Origin: an uncultured Porphyromonadaceae bacterium
Lineage (GTDB): Bacteria; Bacteroidota; Bacteroidia; Bacteroidales; Muribaculaceae
Length of the DNA: 36,686 bases
NCBI GenBank assembly: GCA_900548975.1
Contig: URMS01000029.1
Span: 1-36,686 of the forward strand
Direction: 5' to 3'
The position numbers were made by a program, and so were the translations under genes. Below are positions 1-7,894 of the stretch, piece by piece (positions within the stretch are counted from its first letter, which is position 1; each line of letters opens with the position of its first letter). Under the pieces are notes generated by a model. It ran no database searches. It was not told the DNA's origin and worked only from the letters and a program-made list of their open reading frames with translations.

Positions 1-224
1 GCCTCCGCCAGGAGGCCGATTTCGAATAGCCCGGCATGCCAACGCGCATGCCGGGTCAAAAAAACGCCCAATGATATCAAGGCCTCCGGCGGAGGCCGAT
101 TAACGGGCCGGCCTCCCCAAGAAAATAATCAGCCTCTTCCAGAGGCTTTTCCTAATGATAACCCAATGACCCGGCATGCACGTTGGCATGCCGGACTATT
201 CATAATCAACCTCCTGCGGAGGTT
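1..224. repeat. Copy A of a six-hairpin intergenic repeat
   Basis: Non-coding stretch downstream of uvrA made of six consecutive short palindromes in fixed order: a GCCTCC/GGAGGC hairpin at the start, CCCGGCATGC/GCATGCCGGG (about 32-57), GGCCTCC/GGAGGCC (about 83-99), AGCCTCT/AGAGGCT (about 131-147), CCGGCATGC/GCATGCCGG (about 171-194) and AACCTCC/GGAGGTT (208-224). The same order occurs inverted at 11952-12172, and the last four units recur at 4701-4842. The element may begin before the window. No coding frame is apparent. Whether it acts as RNA (3' end stabilisation or termination for uvrA) or as DNA (a REP-like element) cannot be decided from sequence. Confidence 0.85.
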
Positions 225-260
225 TCGATTGCTGACATAACCACTACATGGTGTCCCGGC
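225..260. other. Short spacer with ACCAC-type dyad after uvrA
   Basis: The spacer between hairpin array A and the uvrA stop contains a small dyad around 240-253 (CCACTAC followed by ATGGTG). Similar ACCAC/GTGGT palindromes flank the other array near 12183-12197 and 12413-12427, so this dyad seems to belong to the same repeat landscape. No promoter or gene is visible. Confidence 0.4.
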
Positions 261-3053
261 TTAGCAGCCTGTCAGCCCGTCAGCCTGTCCGCCTGATAGC
301 TTTTCGGACAGGTATTGGCCGGTGATGCTGGCGGGATTTGCGGCTATCTGCTCGGGGGTACCGGTGGCTACGACGTTGCCGCCGTTTTCGCCGCCTTCGG
401 GGCCCATGTCGATAATGTGGTCGGCACATTTTATCACATCGAGATTGTGCTCCACCACAATTATGGTGTGTCCCATGGCTATAAGACGGTCGAAGGCCTT
501 CAGTAGCAGGCGTATGTCGTGGAAATGCAGACCTGTGGTCGGTTCGTCGAAAATGAATACCGTCGGGCCTGCGTGGTCCTGGCTGAGGAAGTAGGCGAGT
601 TTCACGCGCTGATTTTCGCCGCCCGAGAGCGTGCTGCTCGACTGGCCGAGTTTGATGTAGCCCAGACCCACTTCCTGCAGCGGCAGTAGACGGCGCACTA
701 TCCGCGGCTCTTCGGCGAAAAACTCGATGGCCTCGTCGACGGTGAGGTCGAGGATATCGGCGATGTTGCGCCCCTTGTACTTCACCTCGAGCACGTCGGG
801 TTTGAACCTTTGGCCGTGGCACTGCTCGCACTCTATGGTTACATCGGCGAGGAACTGCATCTCGATGGTGATGAAGCCTTCGCCCTTGCATGCCTCGCAG
901 CGGCCGCCCTCGGTGTTGAACGAGAAGGATGCCGGCGTAAGGTCGAGCTGCCGCGCGGCCTGCTGCGACGCCATGAGCTGGCGTATCTCGTCGTAGGCTT
1001 TGAGGTAGGTTGCCGGATTGGAGCGGGTGGAACGGCCTATGGGGTTCTGGTCGACGAATGTGATGTCGGAAATGCGGCGTATGTCGCCTCCGAGGCGCTT
1101 GAAGTGGCCGGGAGCGTCGCCCTCGTCGAAGAGAGTGCGTGCTACGGCGCGGTAGAAAATGTCGCGTACGAGGGTCGATTTCCCCGAACCGCTGACACCG
1201 GTGACGGCGGTCATGACACCGAGCGGGAACTGCACGTCGACGTTCTTGAGATTGTGCTCGGTCGCGCCGGTGATCTCTATCTTGTCGCGCCATTTGCGGC
1301 GTGTGGTCGGCACCGGTATGCTCATGCGGCCGCTGAGATACTGCATGGTATAGCTCTTTTCTACTTTCCCGAGGTCTTCGGGTGTGCCCTGGAACACTAT
1401 CTCGCCGCCGAGGCGCCCGGCAGCCGGCCCCACGTCGATTATCCAGTCGGCGGCGCGCATTATGTCCTCGTCGTGCTCCACCACCACCACGGTATTGCCG
1501 AGGCGCTGCAGGCTTCGGAGCACACCGATAAGGCGTTCGGTATCGCGCGAGTGGAGGCCGATCGAGGGTTCGTCGAGAATGTAGATGGAGCCTACGAGGC
1601 TGCTGCCGAGCGATGTGGCGAGGTTAATGCGCTGGCTTTCGCCGCCCGAGAGGCTATTGCTGAGGCGGTCGAGTGTCAGATAGCCCAGACCGACTTCGCA
1701 GAGGAATCCGAGGCGCTTGTTGATTTCTACCAGCAGACGCTCGGCTATGCGGGCATCGCGCTCGTCGAGGCTGAGGTCGGCGAACCACCGGCGCAGCTTC
1801 TCCACGGGCATGCGCACCAGGTCGGCGACCGTTGCGGCGCCTACGCGCACATAGGCCGCTTCGGGGCGCAGACGCGAGCCACGGCAGGCATGGCATGTGG
1901 TCTTGCCGCGGTATCGGGCCAGAATCATGCGGTATTCGATGGCCTGTCGCTGACTGCTCACCCAGTCGAAATAGTTCATGATGCCTCTGACAGTGCTTCC
2001 GTCGCCGTGCCACAGCAGTTTTTTCTCGTCGTCGCTGAGCTGCCAATAAGGCTTATGGATAGGATAGCCCGAGGCGCTCACGGCGTGTATGAATTCATTC
2101 TTCCACAACTTCGATTTGGGGCCGCGCCATGGGGCCACGGCATTGTCGAAGATAGTGAGCGACGGGTCGGGTATAACCAGTTCCTCGCTGATGTCCAGAG
2201 TCTTGCCGAAACCTTCGCACACGGGGCAAGCGCCCATGGGGTTGTTGAAGTTGAACATTTGGTCGGTCGGCTCCGGGAATGTCATGCCGTCGGCCTCGAA
2301 GCGTACCGAGAAATCGTGGGTGTCGACAGTCCCTTCGGGCGTCCACACCAGTAGCTTGCAACGGCCGTGGCCTTCGAAGAATGCCGTCTCGGCCGATTCG
2401 GCCAGGCGCGACAGCTCGTCGCCCTCGCGTCGCAGGGCCAGGCGGTCGATGAGAAGGTCGGGGACGGCATCGTCGTGGTAGTCGGCTATGTCGACGAACT
2501 GTGCGTCGGCTGTCACTACACGTGTAAAGCCTTCTTTCACATATATCTCGAGCTGCTGGGCAAGCGTTCGGCCCTCGGGCAACCCGATAGGCGCCACTAT
2601 GGCTGCGCGGCTGCCCTCGGGGTAGCGGGCGGCAGCGGCGAGGATGTCTTCGACCGAATGCTTTTTGACCTCAGTGCCCGATACGGGCGAGAAAGTGTGG
2701 CCCACACGCCCGAACAGCATGCGGATATAGTCGTAGATTTCGGTTGATGTGCCGACGGTGGAGCGGGGATTGCGGGTATTGACTTTCTGCTCTATGGCTA
2801 TGGCCGGCGGAAGCCCTTTGATGCTGTCGCATTCGGGCTTGTTGAGGCGCCCGAGGAACTGACGCGCATAGGCCGAGAGGCTTTCCACATAGCGGCGCCG
2901 ACCCTCGGCATAGAGGGTGTCGAAAGCGAGCGACGATTTGCCCGAGCCCGACAGGCCGGTAATAACCACGAGTTTGTTGCGGGGTATCTCCACGTCGACG
3001 TTCTTGAGGTTGTTGACGCGGGCACCTTTGATTGTAATATTGGAAACGGACAT
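261..3053 (-). CDS. uvrA: Excinuclease ABC subunit A
   Basis: UvrA is the damage-sensing ATPase of nucleotide excision repair. It dimerises, loads UvrB on lesions and acts in the cytoplasm on the chromosome. At 930 aa it has the normal family length. Two ABC ATPase modules are visible: Walker A GLSGSGKS at residues 33-40 and GVSGSGKST near residue 620, with signature motifs LSGGESQR and LSGGENQR. Zinc-binding Cys pairs are present (CPVC and CHAC in the first half; CEAC and CEQC in the second). The start is an ATG followed by the typical N-terminus MSVSNITIKGARVNNL. It lies 93 bp downstream of the cinA-type gene on the same strand, so co-transcription is possible, though a 14-bp stem-loop occupies the junction. 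No clear TAnnTTTG promoter was found directly upstream. The identification is secure. Confidence 0.97.
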   Translation of the reverse strand: MSVSNITIKGARVNNLKNVDVEIPRNKLVVITGLSGSGKSSLAFDTLYAEGRRRYVESLSAYARQFLGRLNKPECDSIKGLPPAIAIEQKVNTRNPRSTVGTSTEIYDYIRMLFGRVGHTFSPVSGTEVKKHSVEDILAAAARYPEGSRAAIVAPIGLPEGRTLAQQLEIYVKEGFTRVVTADAQFVDIADYHDDAVPDLLIDRLALRREGDELSRLAESAETAFFEGHGRCKLLVWTPEGTVDTHDFSVRFEADGMTFPEPTDQMFNFNNPMGACPVCEGFGKTLDISEELVIPDPSLTIFDNAVAPWRGPKSKLWKNEFIHAVSASGYPIHKPYWQLSDDEKKLLWHGDGSTVRGIMNYFDWVSSQRQAIEYRMILARYRGKTTCHACRGSRLRPEAAYVRVGAATVADLVRMPVEKLRRWFADLSLDERDARIAERLLVEINKRLGFLCEVGLGYLTLDRLSNSLSGGESQRINLATSLGSSLVGSIYILDEPSIGLHSRDTERLIGVLRSLQRLGNTVVVVEHDEDIMRAADWIIDVGPAAGRLGGEIVFQGTPEDLGKVEKSYTMQYLSGRMSIPVPTTRRKWRDKIEITGATEHNLKNVDVQFPLGVMTAVTGVSGSGKSTLVRDIFYRAVARTLFDEGDAPGHFKRLGGDIRRISDITFVDQNPIGRSTRSNPATYLKAYDEIRQLMASQQAARQLDLTPASFSFNTEGGRCEACKGEGFITIEMQFLADVTIECEQCHGQRFKPDVLEVKYKGRNIADILDLTVDEAIEFFAEEPRIVRRLLPLQEVGLGYIKLGQSSSTLSGGENQRVKLAYFLSQDHAGPTVFIFDEPTTGLHFHDIRLLLKAFDRLIAMGHTIIVVEHNLDVIKCADHIIDMGPEGGENGGNVVATGTPEQIAANPASITGQYLSEKLSGGQADGLTGC

Positions 3054-3097
3054 ATGTATCTTAACGGAAATACAGTGCCACTTGTTGCCCTGATTTC

Positions 3098-3147
3098 AGA
3101 GAGTGTTTGAAATTGACTTATCATGTAGTTAAATTCAAACACTCTCT
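3098..3147 (-). other. Stem-loop between cinA-type gene and uvrA
   Basis: A perfect 14-bp inverted repeat (AGAGAGTGTTTGAA at 3098-3111 and its complement at 3134-3147) with a 22-nt loop starts inside the stop codon of the cinA-type gene and lies about 45 bp before uvrA. Neither side has a U-run, so it is not a classical intrinsic terminator. It could be an mRNA-processing or stabilising hairpin, or a protein-binding dyad controlling uvrA. Confidence 0.6.
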
Positions 3148-4634
3148 CAGGGATTGTAAAGGTCTTTGTTGTAGAAATCCATGATGCTGCGGGCCTGCTC
3201 GAGCGCCGTGGCCGCTTCCGAGTCGGGGTCGAGACCGGCAGCCTCGGCATAGAAGCTCATGGCGCGGCTTTTCAGCCCGCGTTTCCATGCAATGCGGCCT
3301 TTCATGTACAGGGCCCATGCGCGGTCGGGAGTGTCGGCAAGATTGTCGAGGGCGGTGTCGGCCTCGTCGAGGCGGTTGTCGTCGAACATTGCCGCAATCG
3401 CTTCTTTCGACGGTTTTTCGGCTTCGATGGTGGAGACAAGGTCGGTGAGCACCGTGGCCGATGCGCGGTCTATCACCGCACGTCGGTCGCCCATCAGTGT
3501 CAGCAGACGCGTATGGGTGCCCTGCGGCCCGGCGATGGCTGTCCACACGGTGCCGACAGGTTTTTCGGGCGTGCCTCCGCCGGGACCGGCTATGCCGCTG
3601 GTAGCCACGGCGTAGTCGGCGCCAAGCCGTGCGCGTGCGCCTTCGGCCATCTCGGCGACTGTTTCGGCGCTCACGGCGCCATGGGCGGCGAGAGTGTTTT
3701 CGTCTACGCCGAGACACGACATCTTCACCGCATTGGAGTAGGACACGATGCCGCCTGCAAACACATCGGATGCGCCTGCAACCGATGTGATCAGGGCCGC
3801 TATGTTGCCTCCGGTGCAGCTTTCGGCCGTGGCCATGGTGAGCCCACGGCGGCGCAGAGTGGCTATGGCAAGCTCGGCGGGTGTGAATTTGCCATAGCCG
3901 GCGAAATTATCGCCAATGAGGTTTACAAGGCTTTCGGCCTGCGCTTCGAAGGTTTCGGGCGAGCCCTCGAGCCGAAGCACTATCTCGCCCGGGGAAGGTA
4001 GGTATGCCAGTTTGTAGCCTGCCGGCATGGCGTCTTCGAAGTCCGCCAGGCGCTGGGCCAGTGCCGACTCCGAGATGCCGGTGACGGTGAATTCGCGGCG
4101 TATGGTATCGGGTGCGATATTGAAGTGATTCCGAATTTCCTGTGCAACCTCGGGTAGCATGGTGCGCGTCTCGGCCGGTACGCCAGGCATGGCCACAAGC
4201 ACATGGCTGTCTTTCTCGAACCACATGATGGGCGCGGTGCCCACGCGGTTCTGAATCACACGGCAGCTTGTCGGCACCATGGCCTGCAGGCGGGTAAGCT
4301 CGTTGAGGCGTATGCCGCGCCGCTCGAATATCACTTCGATGTTTTCGGCAACCGATTCGTCGTGGCGCAGTTCTCCGCCGAAATAATCCATGAGTACGGT
4401 TTTGGTAACATCGTCGCGGGTGGGCCCGAGGCCGCCGGTGGTAATCACGAGCTCGCTTTCGGCCAAGGCAGCCGCAACAGCGCCGCCGATGGCTTCGGCT
4501 GTGTCGCCGACGGTGTGTATCGTTTCGATGTGCCAGCCCTGTTCGGCCAGCGTGCGGGCTATCAGGCCCGAATTGGTGTCGGTGACGCGTCCAAGCAGAA
4601 TCTCGTCGCCAATAATGACTATAGACAGTTTCAT
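3147..4634 (-). CDS. cinA: CinA-like nucleotide amidohydrolase with C-terminal TPR-like tail
   Basis: CinA-family proteins combine an N-terminal MoCF/COG1058 domain (pyrophosphatase in characterised members) with a C-terminal PncC-type NMN deamidase, acting in NAD salvage or pyridine nucleotide repair. Here the MoCF domain spans about residues 1-170, with TTGGLGPTRDD at 65-75. The deamidase domain spans about 250-410, with AESCTGG (Ser272) and the Tyr299/Lys304 pair in GGIVSYSNAVK. The protein is 495 aa against roughly 410-420 for ordinary CinA. The extra 75 or so residues contain one recognisable TPR-like helical hairpin (about 437-470) and end in FYNKDLYNP. The ATG start is supported by a -7 box (TAATTTTG) only 4 nt upstream. 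It probably shares transcription with uvrA downstream. Confidence 0.9.
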   Translation of the reverse strand: MKLSIVIIGDEILLGRVTDTNSGLIARTLAEQGWHIETIHTVGDTAEAIGGAVAAALAESELVITTGGLGPTRDDVTKTVLMDYFGGELRHDESVAENIEVIFERRGIRLNELTRLQAMVPTSCRVIQNRVGTAPIMWFEKDSHVLVAMPGVPAETRTMLPEVAQEIRNHFNIAPDTIRREFTVTGISESALAQRLADFEDAMPAGYKLAYLPSPGEIVLRLEGSPETFEAQAESLVNLIGDNFAGYGKFTPAELAIATLRRRGLTMATAESCTGGNIAALITSVAGASDVFAGGIVSYSNAVKMSCLGVDENTLAAHGAVSAETVAEMAEGARARLGADYAVATSGIAGPGGGTPEKPVGTVWTAIAGPQGTHTRLLTLMGDRRAVIDRASATVLTDLVSTIEAEKPSKEAIAAMFDDNRLDEADTALDNLADTPDRAWALYMKGRIAWKRGLKSRAMSFYAEAAGLDPDSEAATALEQARSIMDFYNKDLYNP

Positions 4635-4638
4635 GCCA

Positions 4639-4646
4639 CAAAATTA
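4639..4646 (-). promoter_or_regulatory. -7 box of the cinA-type gene, near-leaderless start
   Basis: The minus strand reads TAATTTTG, a perfect match to the Bacteroidota TAnnTTTG element, ending 4 nt before the ATG at 4634. The -33 region is T-rich but has no well-spaced TTTG. If used, transcription would begin at or within a few nt of the start codon. Confidence 0.5.
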
Positions 4647-4700
4647 GCGCTTTTTCCACAAAAAATAGATTACTTAGAGAGTCGGTTTGAAAATATATGC

Positions 4701-4842
4701 GGCCCTCCGGCTGAGGCCGGTTAATGGTCCGCCTCGGGAAAAGGTAATCAGCCTCTTGCAGAGGCTTTTTCTGATGGCGATGATTGACCGGGCATGCACG
4801 TTGGCATGCCCGGCTATCCATAATCAACCTACTGCGGAGGTT
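4701..4842. repeat. Copy B (partial) of the six-hairpin repeat
   Basis: This copy carries only the last four hairpins of copy A in the same order and orientation: a decayed GGCCCTCC/GAGGCC unit, AGCCTCT/AGAGGCT, CCGGGCATGC/GCATGCCCGG and AACCTAC/GGAGGTT. Linker sequences such as AATCAACCT and GTTAATGGTCCGCCT are also shared with copies A or C. It sits between divergent cinA and wzi-like genes. In the CATGC hairpin both arms differ from copy A (CCGGGC versus CCCGGC), a compensatory change that keeps pairing. Confidence 0.8.
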
Positions 4843-4887
4843 TTCCGGCCTGGACTCTGTTGCCGCCAATTGTTGATAGTCAGCGAA

Positions 4888-4919
4888 TTTGTGTGAATGG
4901 GAAATATATGCTAATTTTG
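4888..4919 (+). promoter_or_regulatory. Promoter of the wzi-like operon
   Basis: TTTG at 4888-4891, a 20-nt spacer and TAATTTTG at 4912-4919 match the Bacteroidota housekeeping promoter consensus closely. The ATG at 4927 is 7 nt past the box, so the 5' UTR would be about 0-4 nt. Confidence 0.7.
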
Positions 4920-4926
4920 CGGTGAT

Positions 4927-6462
4927 ATGAAAATTCGCGATATTTTGATAGCAGTGTCGGCTCTTGCCGGAACCATGACAGCGAGTGCCGACAGCATAGC
5001 GTCGCTCGACTATCGCGCGTCGGTGATAGCCAACGTGTCGACAGGCGATTTCGCCCCCTATATGCTCGGGTCGTGGAACTATGGCAAGGTTACCGAAAAA
5101 TCGGGAGTGTGGCAGAACGGCTATATCGGCAAGCGGCTCGACCGCAGCAGCCGGTTTAGCTGGAGCGCCGGATTCGAGTATATGCTCGGCTACGGCACGG
5201 CTGCGCACTACGATGATTACCGTGCCATGGAAGGCGGCCATCCCTCCACCCGCGCATCGCGCCAGGCTCCCGCCAGGGTGCAGCAGCTCTTCGGCGAACT
5301 CAAATACCGGGGAGCGTATCTGCTCGCAGGCATGAAAGAGCGCCGCTCGGGTATCGTCGACGACCGTCTGTCGTCGGGCGACCTCGTGCGCAGCAACAAT
5401 GCACGCCCCATACCCGGCATTGCGGCCGGATTTGTCGATTTCCAGGACATTCCATTTACAAACCGCTGGGTGCAGATCGACGGCGAAATAATGTATGGCC
5501 GCTTCTGCGACACCCGCTTCGAGGAGAAGCGCTTCAACTACTACAGCGGCTATCTCGACGGCGATCTCTGCTACACCTACAAGCGGTGTTACTTCCGCAC
5601 ACGGCCCGACATGCCGCTGAGTGTAACCGTGGGCATGCAGGCGGCCGGTGAGTTCGGCGGCTACACCCATCTGTATCGCGACGGCAAACTGGTGCTGACA
5701 CAGGACCGCGGGTTCCATTTCAAGGATATATTCGATATGTTCTTTCCCACCGAAGGCAACGGCGAGGACTACTATAAAGGCAACTCGCTCGGATCGTGGG
5801 ACTTCAAGGCCCGCTATGCTCTCCGGAACGGCGCCCGCATAAGCGCTTACTTCCAGTGGCCGTGGGAGGACGGCTCCGGCATCGGCCGGCAGAACGGTTG
5901 GGACGGCCTATGGGGTGTGCAGTACGATTTCGCGCCCGGCTCGCCGGTAAGTTCTGTAGTGCTGGAATATCTCGATTTCACCAACCAGAGCGGCCCTATA
6001 CACTGGGCCACCGGCGACAATCCGGGCACCGATGTCACCGAGGAAATAACCGGCGGCGACAATTACTACAACAATAACTACTACGGCGCCTACGCCAACT
6101 ACGGCATGGCCATAGGCTCGCCTTTCCTGGTGTCGCCGCTCTACAATCTCAACGGTTTTCTGGAGTTCCTGCATAACCGCGCCCGCGGCTTCCATGCGGC
6201 GGTGGCGGGAGCTTTCGGCACGGTGGAATACCGCGCCATGCTCAGCTATCAGAAAGCCGGCGGAATGGGGCGCATACCGGCTCCGCAGCGCCTGCACGAC
6301 ACCTCGGCAATGCTCGAGGCCGCATGGCGCCCGGCGCGAGCTCTGCCCGGGCTGCAGCTCAAGGCTGCAGTCGCCGTTGATGCCGGCAACCTGCGCGGCA
6401 ATAATTTCGGAGCACTGGTGGCAGTATCCTATACCGGTTCGTTCAAATTCAGGAAAAAGTGA
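4927..6462 (+). CDS. Wzi-like capsule assembly outer-membrane protein
   Basis: Resembles the Bacteroidota branch of the capsule-assembly Wzi family, outer-membrane beta-barrels that help attach or organise surface polysaccharide. Visible features are an N-terminal signal peptide (MKIRDILIAVSALAG up to about residue 21, cleavage near ASA-DS), many alternating aromatic/polar beta-strand patterns, and the characteristic stretch SSGDLVRSNNARPIPGI followed by a strand region ending in IPFTNRW (about residues 154-185). Length is 511 aa. It is the first gene of a plus-strand operon; its stop overlaps the GTG start of the lipoprotein gene (GTGA). Neighbouring nonulosonate genes fit a surface-glycan role. 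Wzi assignment is by pattern recognition, so a generic outer-membrane barrel is the alternative. Confidence 0.75.
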   Translation: MKIRDILIAVSALAGTMTASADSIASLDYRASVIANVSTGDFAPYMLGSWNYGKVTEKSGVWQNGYIGKRLDRSSRFSWSAGFEYMLGYGTAAHYDDYRAMEGGHPSTRASRQAPARVQQLFGELKYRGAYLLAGMKERRSGIVDDRLSSGDLVRSNNARPIPGIAAGFVDFQDIPFTNRWVQIDGEIMYGRFCDTRFEEKRFNYYSGYLDGDLCYTYKRCYFRTRPDMPLSVTVGMQAAGEFGGYTHLYRDGKLVLTQDRGFHFKDIFDMFFPTEGNGEDYYKGNSLGSWDFKARYALRNGARISAYFQWPWEDGSGIGRQNGWDGLWGVQYDFAPGSPVSSVVLEYLDFTNQSGPIHWATGDNPGTDVTEEITGGDNYYNNNYYGAYANYGMAIGSPFLVSPLYNLNGFLEFLHNRARGFHAAVAGAFGTVEYRAMLSYQKAGGMGRIPAPQRLHDTSAMLEAAWRPARALPGLQLKAAVAVDAGNLRGNNFGALVAVSYTGSFKFRKK

Positions 6463-6914
6463 AGACGCTAAGATACATATTGATACTTTTAGCCGCCGTG
6501 CTCATGCCGGCGTGCACGCAGAACGGCGGCGACATCGGTCCGCTCTTCGGTTCGTGGCATCTCGAAAGCATGACCTGCGACGGCGAACCTTTTGCCCAGC
6601 CTGCCGGCACCGATACTTTCTGGAATTTCCAGGGTCGTGTGGTGATCGCCATACTGAGCAAGGGTATGTACGAGACGCTCGATTTCACCGGCACATGGGA
6701 ACGGCGCGACGGTCTGCTGGTGCTCGACTATACCCACAGCAGCGACAATGTCGCACCGGGCACCCAGCACTACCGTGCTCCGTACTGGATGGGATTTCCC
6801 GAAAACGAAGTGCTCGACCTCACTATAATACGACTCGACAATTCGACAATGATGCTTTCCTGGACCTCGGCCCAAGGAAATAAATACAACTATAATTTCA
6901 AGAAGACATGGTAG
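6459..6914 (+). CDS. Lipocalin-like lipoprotein
   Basis: A 151-aa predicted lipoprotein. The N-terminal hydrophobic segment ends in a lipobox, LMPAC, with the lipidated Cys at residue 20, followed by TQNGGD. The mature part opens with LFGSWHLESM, the usual first strand of small lipocalin-like/DUF-type Bacteroidota lipoproteins (W-x-L motif), and continues as short beta strands. Such proteins sit in the outer membrane or at the cell surface; ligand unknown. The start is GTG, chosen because it overlaps the stop of the wzi-like gene by 4 nt and gives a complete signal peptide. Its end overlaps the next gene by 7 nt, indicating translational coupling. Confidence 0.75.
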   Translation: MKTLRYILILLAAVLMPACTQNGGDIGPLFGSWHLESMTCDGEPFAQPAGTDTFWNFQGRVVIAILSKGMYETLDFTGTWERRDGLLVLDYTHSSDNVAPGTQHYRAPYWMGFPENEVLDLTIIRLDNSTMMLSWTSAQGNKYNYNFKKTW

Positions 6915-7894
6915 ACAAACTGGCTCTCGTCACCGGAGCCGACGGTTTCATAGGTTCGCACCTTACCGAGGCCCTTCTGGCCCGCGGATATCGTGTGCGT
7001 GCTCTTTCGCAATATAATTCGTTCAACAACTGGGGATGGCTCGAGGATGTGGCACCCTCCGACCGCCTCGAGATAGTGTGCGGCGATGTCCGCGACCCCG
7101 ATTTCTGCCGCCATATATGCCGCGGCACCGATGTGGTGTTCCATCTGGCGGCGCTCATAGCCATACCCTACAGCTACGTGGCCCCCGACAGCTATGTCGA
7201 CACCAATATAAAGGGCACTCTCAACATGTGCCAGGCCGCACGCGACTGCGGGGTCGAGCGCATCGTGGTCACATCGACCAGCGAGGTCTATGGCACGGCG
7301 CAGTATGTGCCTATCGACGAGAAACATCCGCGTCAGCCGCAGTCGCCGTATTCGGCCACTAAAATCGGTGCTGACGCCATTGCCGAAAGCTTCTACCGGG
7401 CATTCGATCTGCCTGTGGTGATAGCCCGGCCTTTCAACGCCTACGGACCGCGCCAGAGCGCCCGTGCCATAATCCCGACAATCATAAGCCAGATTGCCAC
7501 CGGAAAAGGACGGCTCAAACTCGGCGACCTGTCGCCCACACGCGACTTCAACTATGTCACCGACACCGCCGCCGGCTTTATAGCCCTCGCCGAGGCTCCC
7601 GGTATCGAAGGCCGCAGCATCAACATAGCCACAGGCACCGAGGTGACCATGGCCGATACTCTTGCGGCCATAGCCGACATCATGGGTGCCGATGTAGAGA
7701 CTGTGGTCGACCCCGAACGGCTTCGCCCCGCCAAGAGCGAGGTCAACCGCCTCTGCGGCGACAACACCCTCATTACCACCCTCACCGACTGGCGCCCGGC
7801 CCATACTCTCGAGCAGGGTCTGCGCAAGACTGTCGAATGGTTCCTGCAGCCCGGAAATCTGGCCAAATATAAACCCGACATTTACAATCAATGA
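6908..7894 (+). CDS. legB: LegB-like NAD-dependent sugar 4,6-dehydratase (SDR)
   Basis: Extended SDR-family nucleotide-sugar enzyme, 328 aa. Rossmann glycine motif TGADGFIGSH is at residues 9-18, the TSTSEVYG serine region at 122-129, and catalytic Tyr148 and Lys152 in YSATK. The segment NSFNNWGWLED (37-47) is typical of LegB-type 4,6-dehydratases, which act on an activated GlcNAc in legionaminic acid synthesis. The NeuB/LegI-type gene two positions downstream supports this. The gene overlaps the lipoprotein gene by 7 nt and the ATP-grasp gene by 4 nt (ATGA). The exact nucleotide carrier (UDP or GDP) cannot be read from sequence; another nucleotide-sugar dehydratase/epimerase is the alternative. 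Confidence 0.82.
   Translation: MVDKLALVTGADGFIGSHLTEALLARGYRVRALSQYNSFNNWGWLEDVAPSDRLEIVCGDVRDPDFCRHICRGTDVVFHLAALIAIPYSYVAPDSYVDTNIKGTLNMCQAARDCGVERIVVTSTSEVYGTAQYVPIDEKHPRQPQSPYSATKIGADAIAESFYRAFDLPVVIARPFNAYGPRQSARAIIPTIISQIATGKGRLKLGDLSPTRDFNYVTDTAAGFIALAEAPGIEGRSINIATGTEVTMADTLAAIADIMGADVETVVDPERLRPAKSEVNRLCGDNTLITTLTDWRPAHTLEQGLRKTVEWFLQPGNLAKYKPDIYNQ

Noticed and set aside
1..224. CRISPR array
   Set aside because: The hairpins differ from one another, have no constant direct repeat or unique spacers, and no cas genes are nearby.
810..2354. A 514-codon open frame on the plus strand antisense to uvrA
   Set aside because: It lies entirely opposite a well-supported uvrA; composition is an antisense shadow and no domain is recognisable.
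3907..5718. A 603-codon minus-strand frame across cinA, the hairpin repeat and the wzi-like gene
   Set aside because: It crosses two genes on opposite strands and an intergenic repeat, and has Arg/His-rich shadow composition in its second half.
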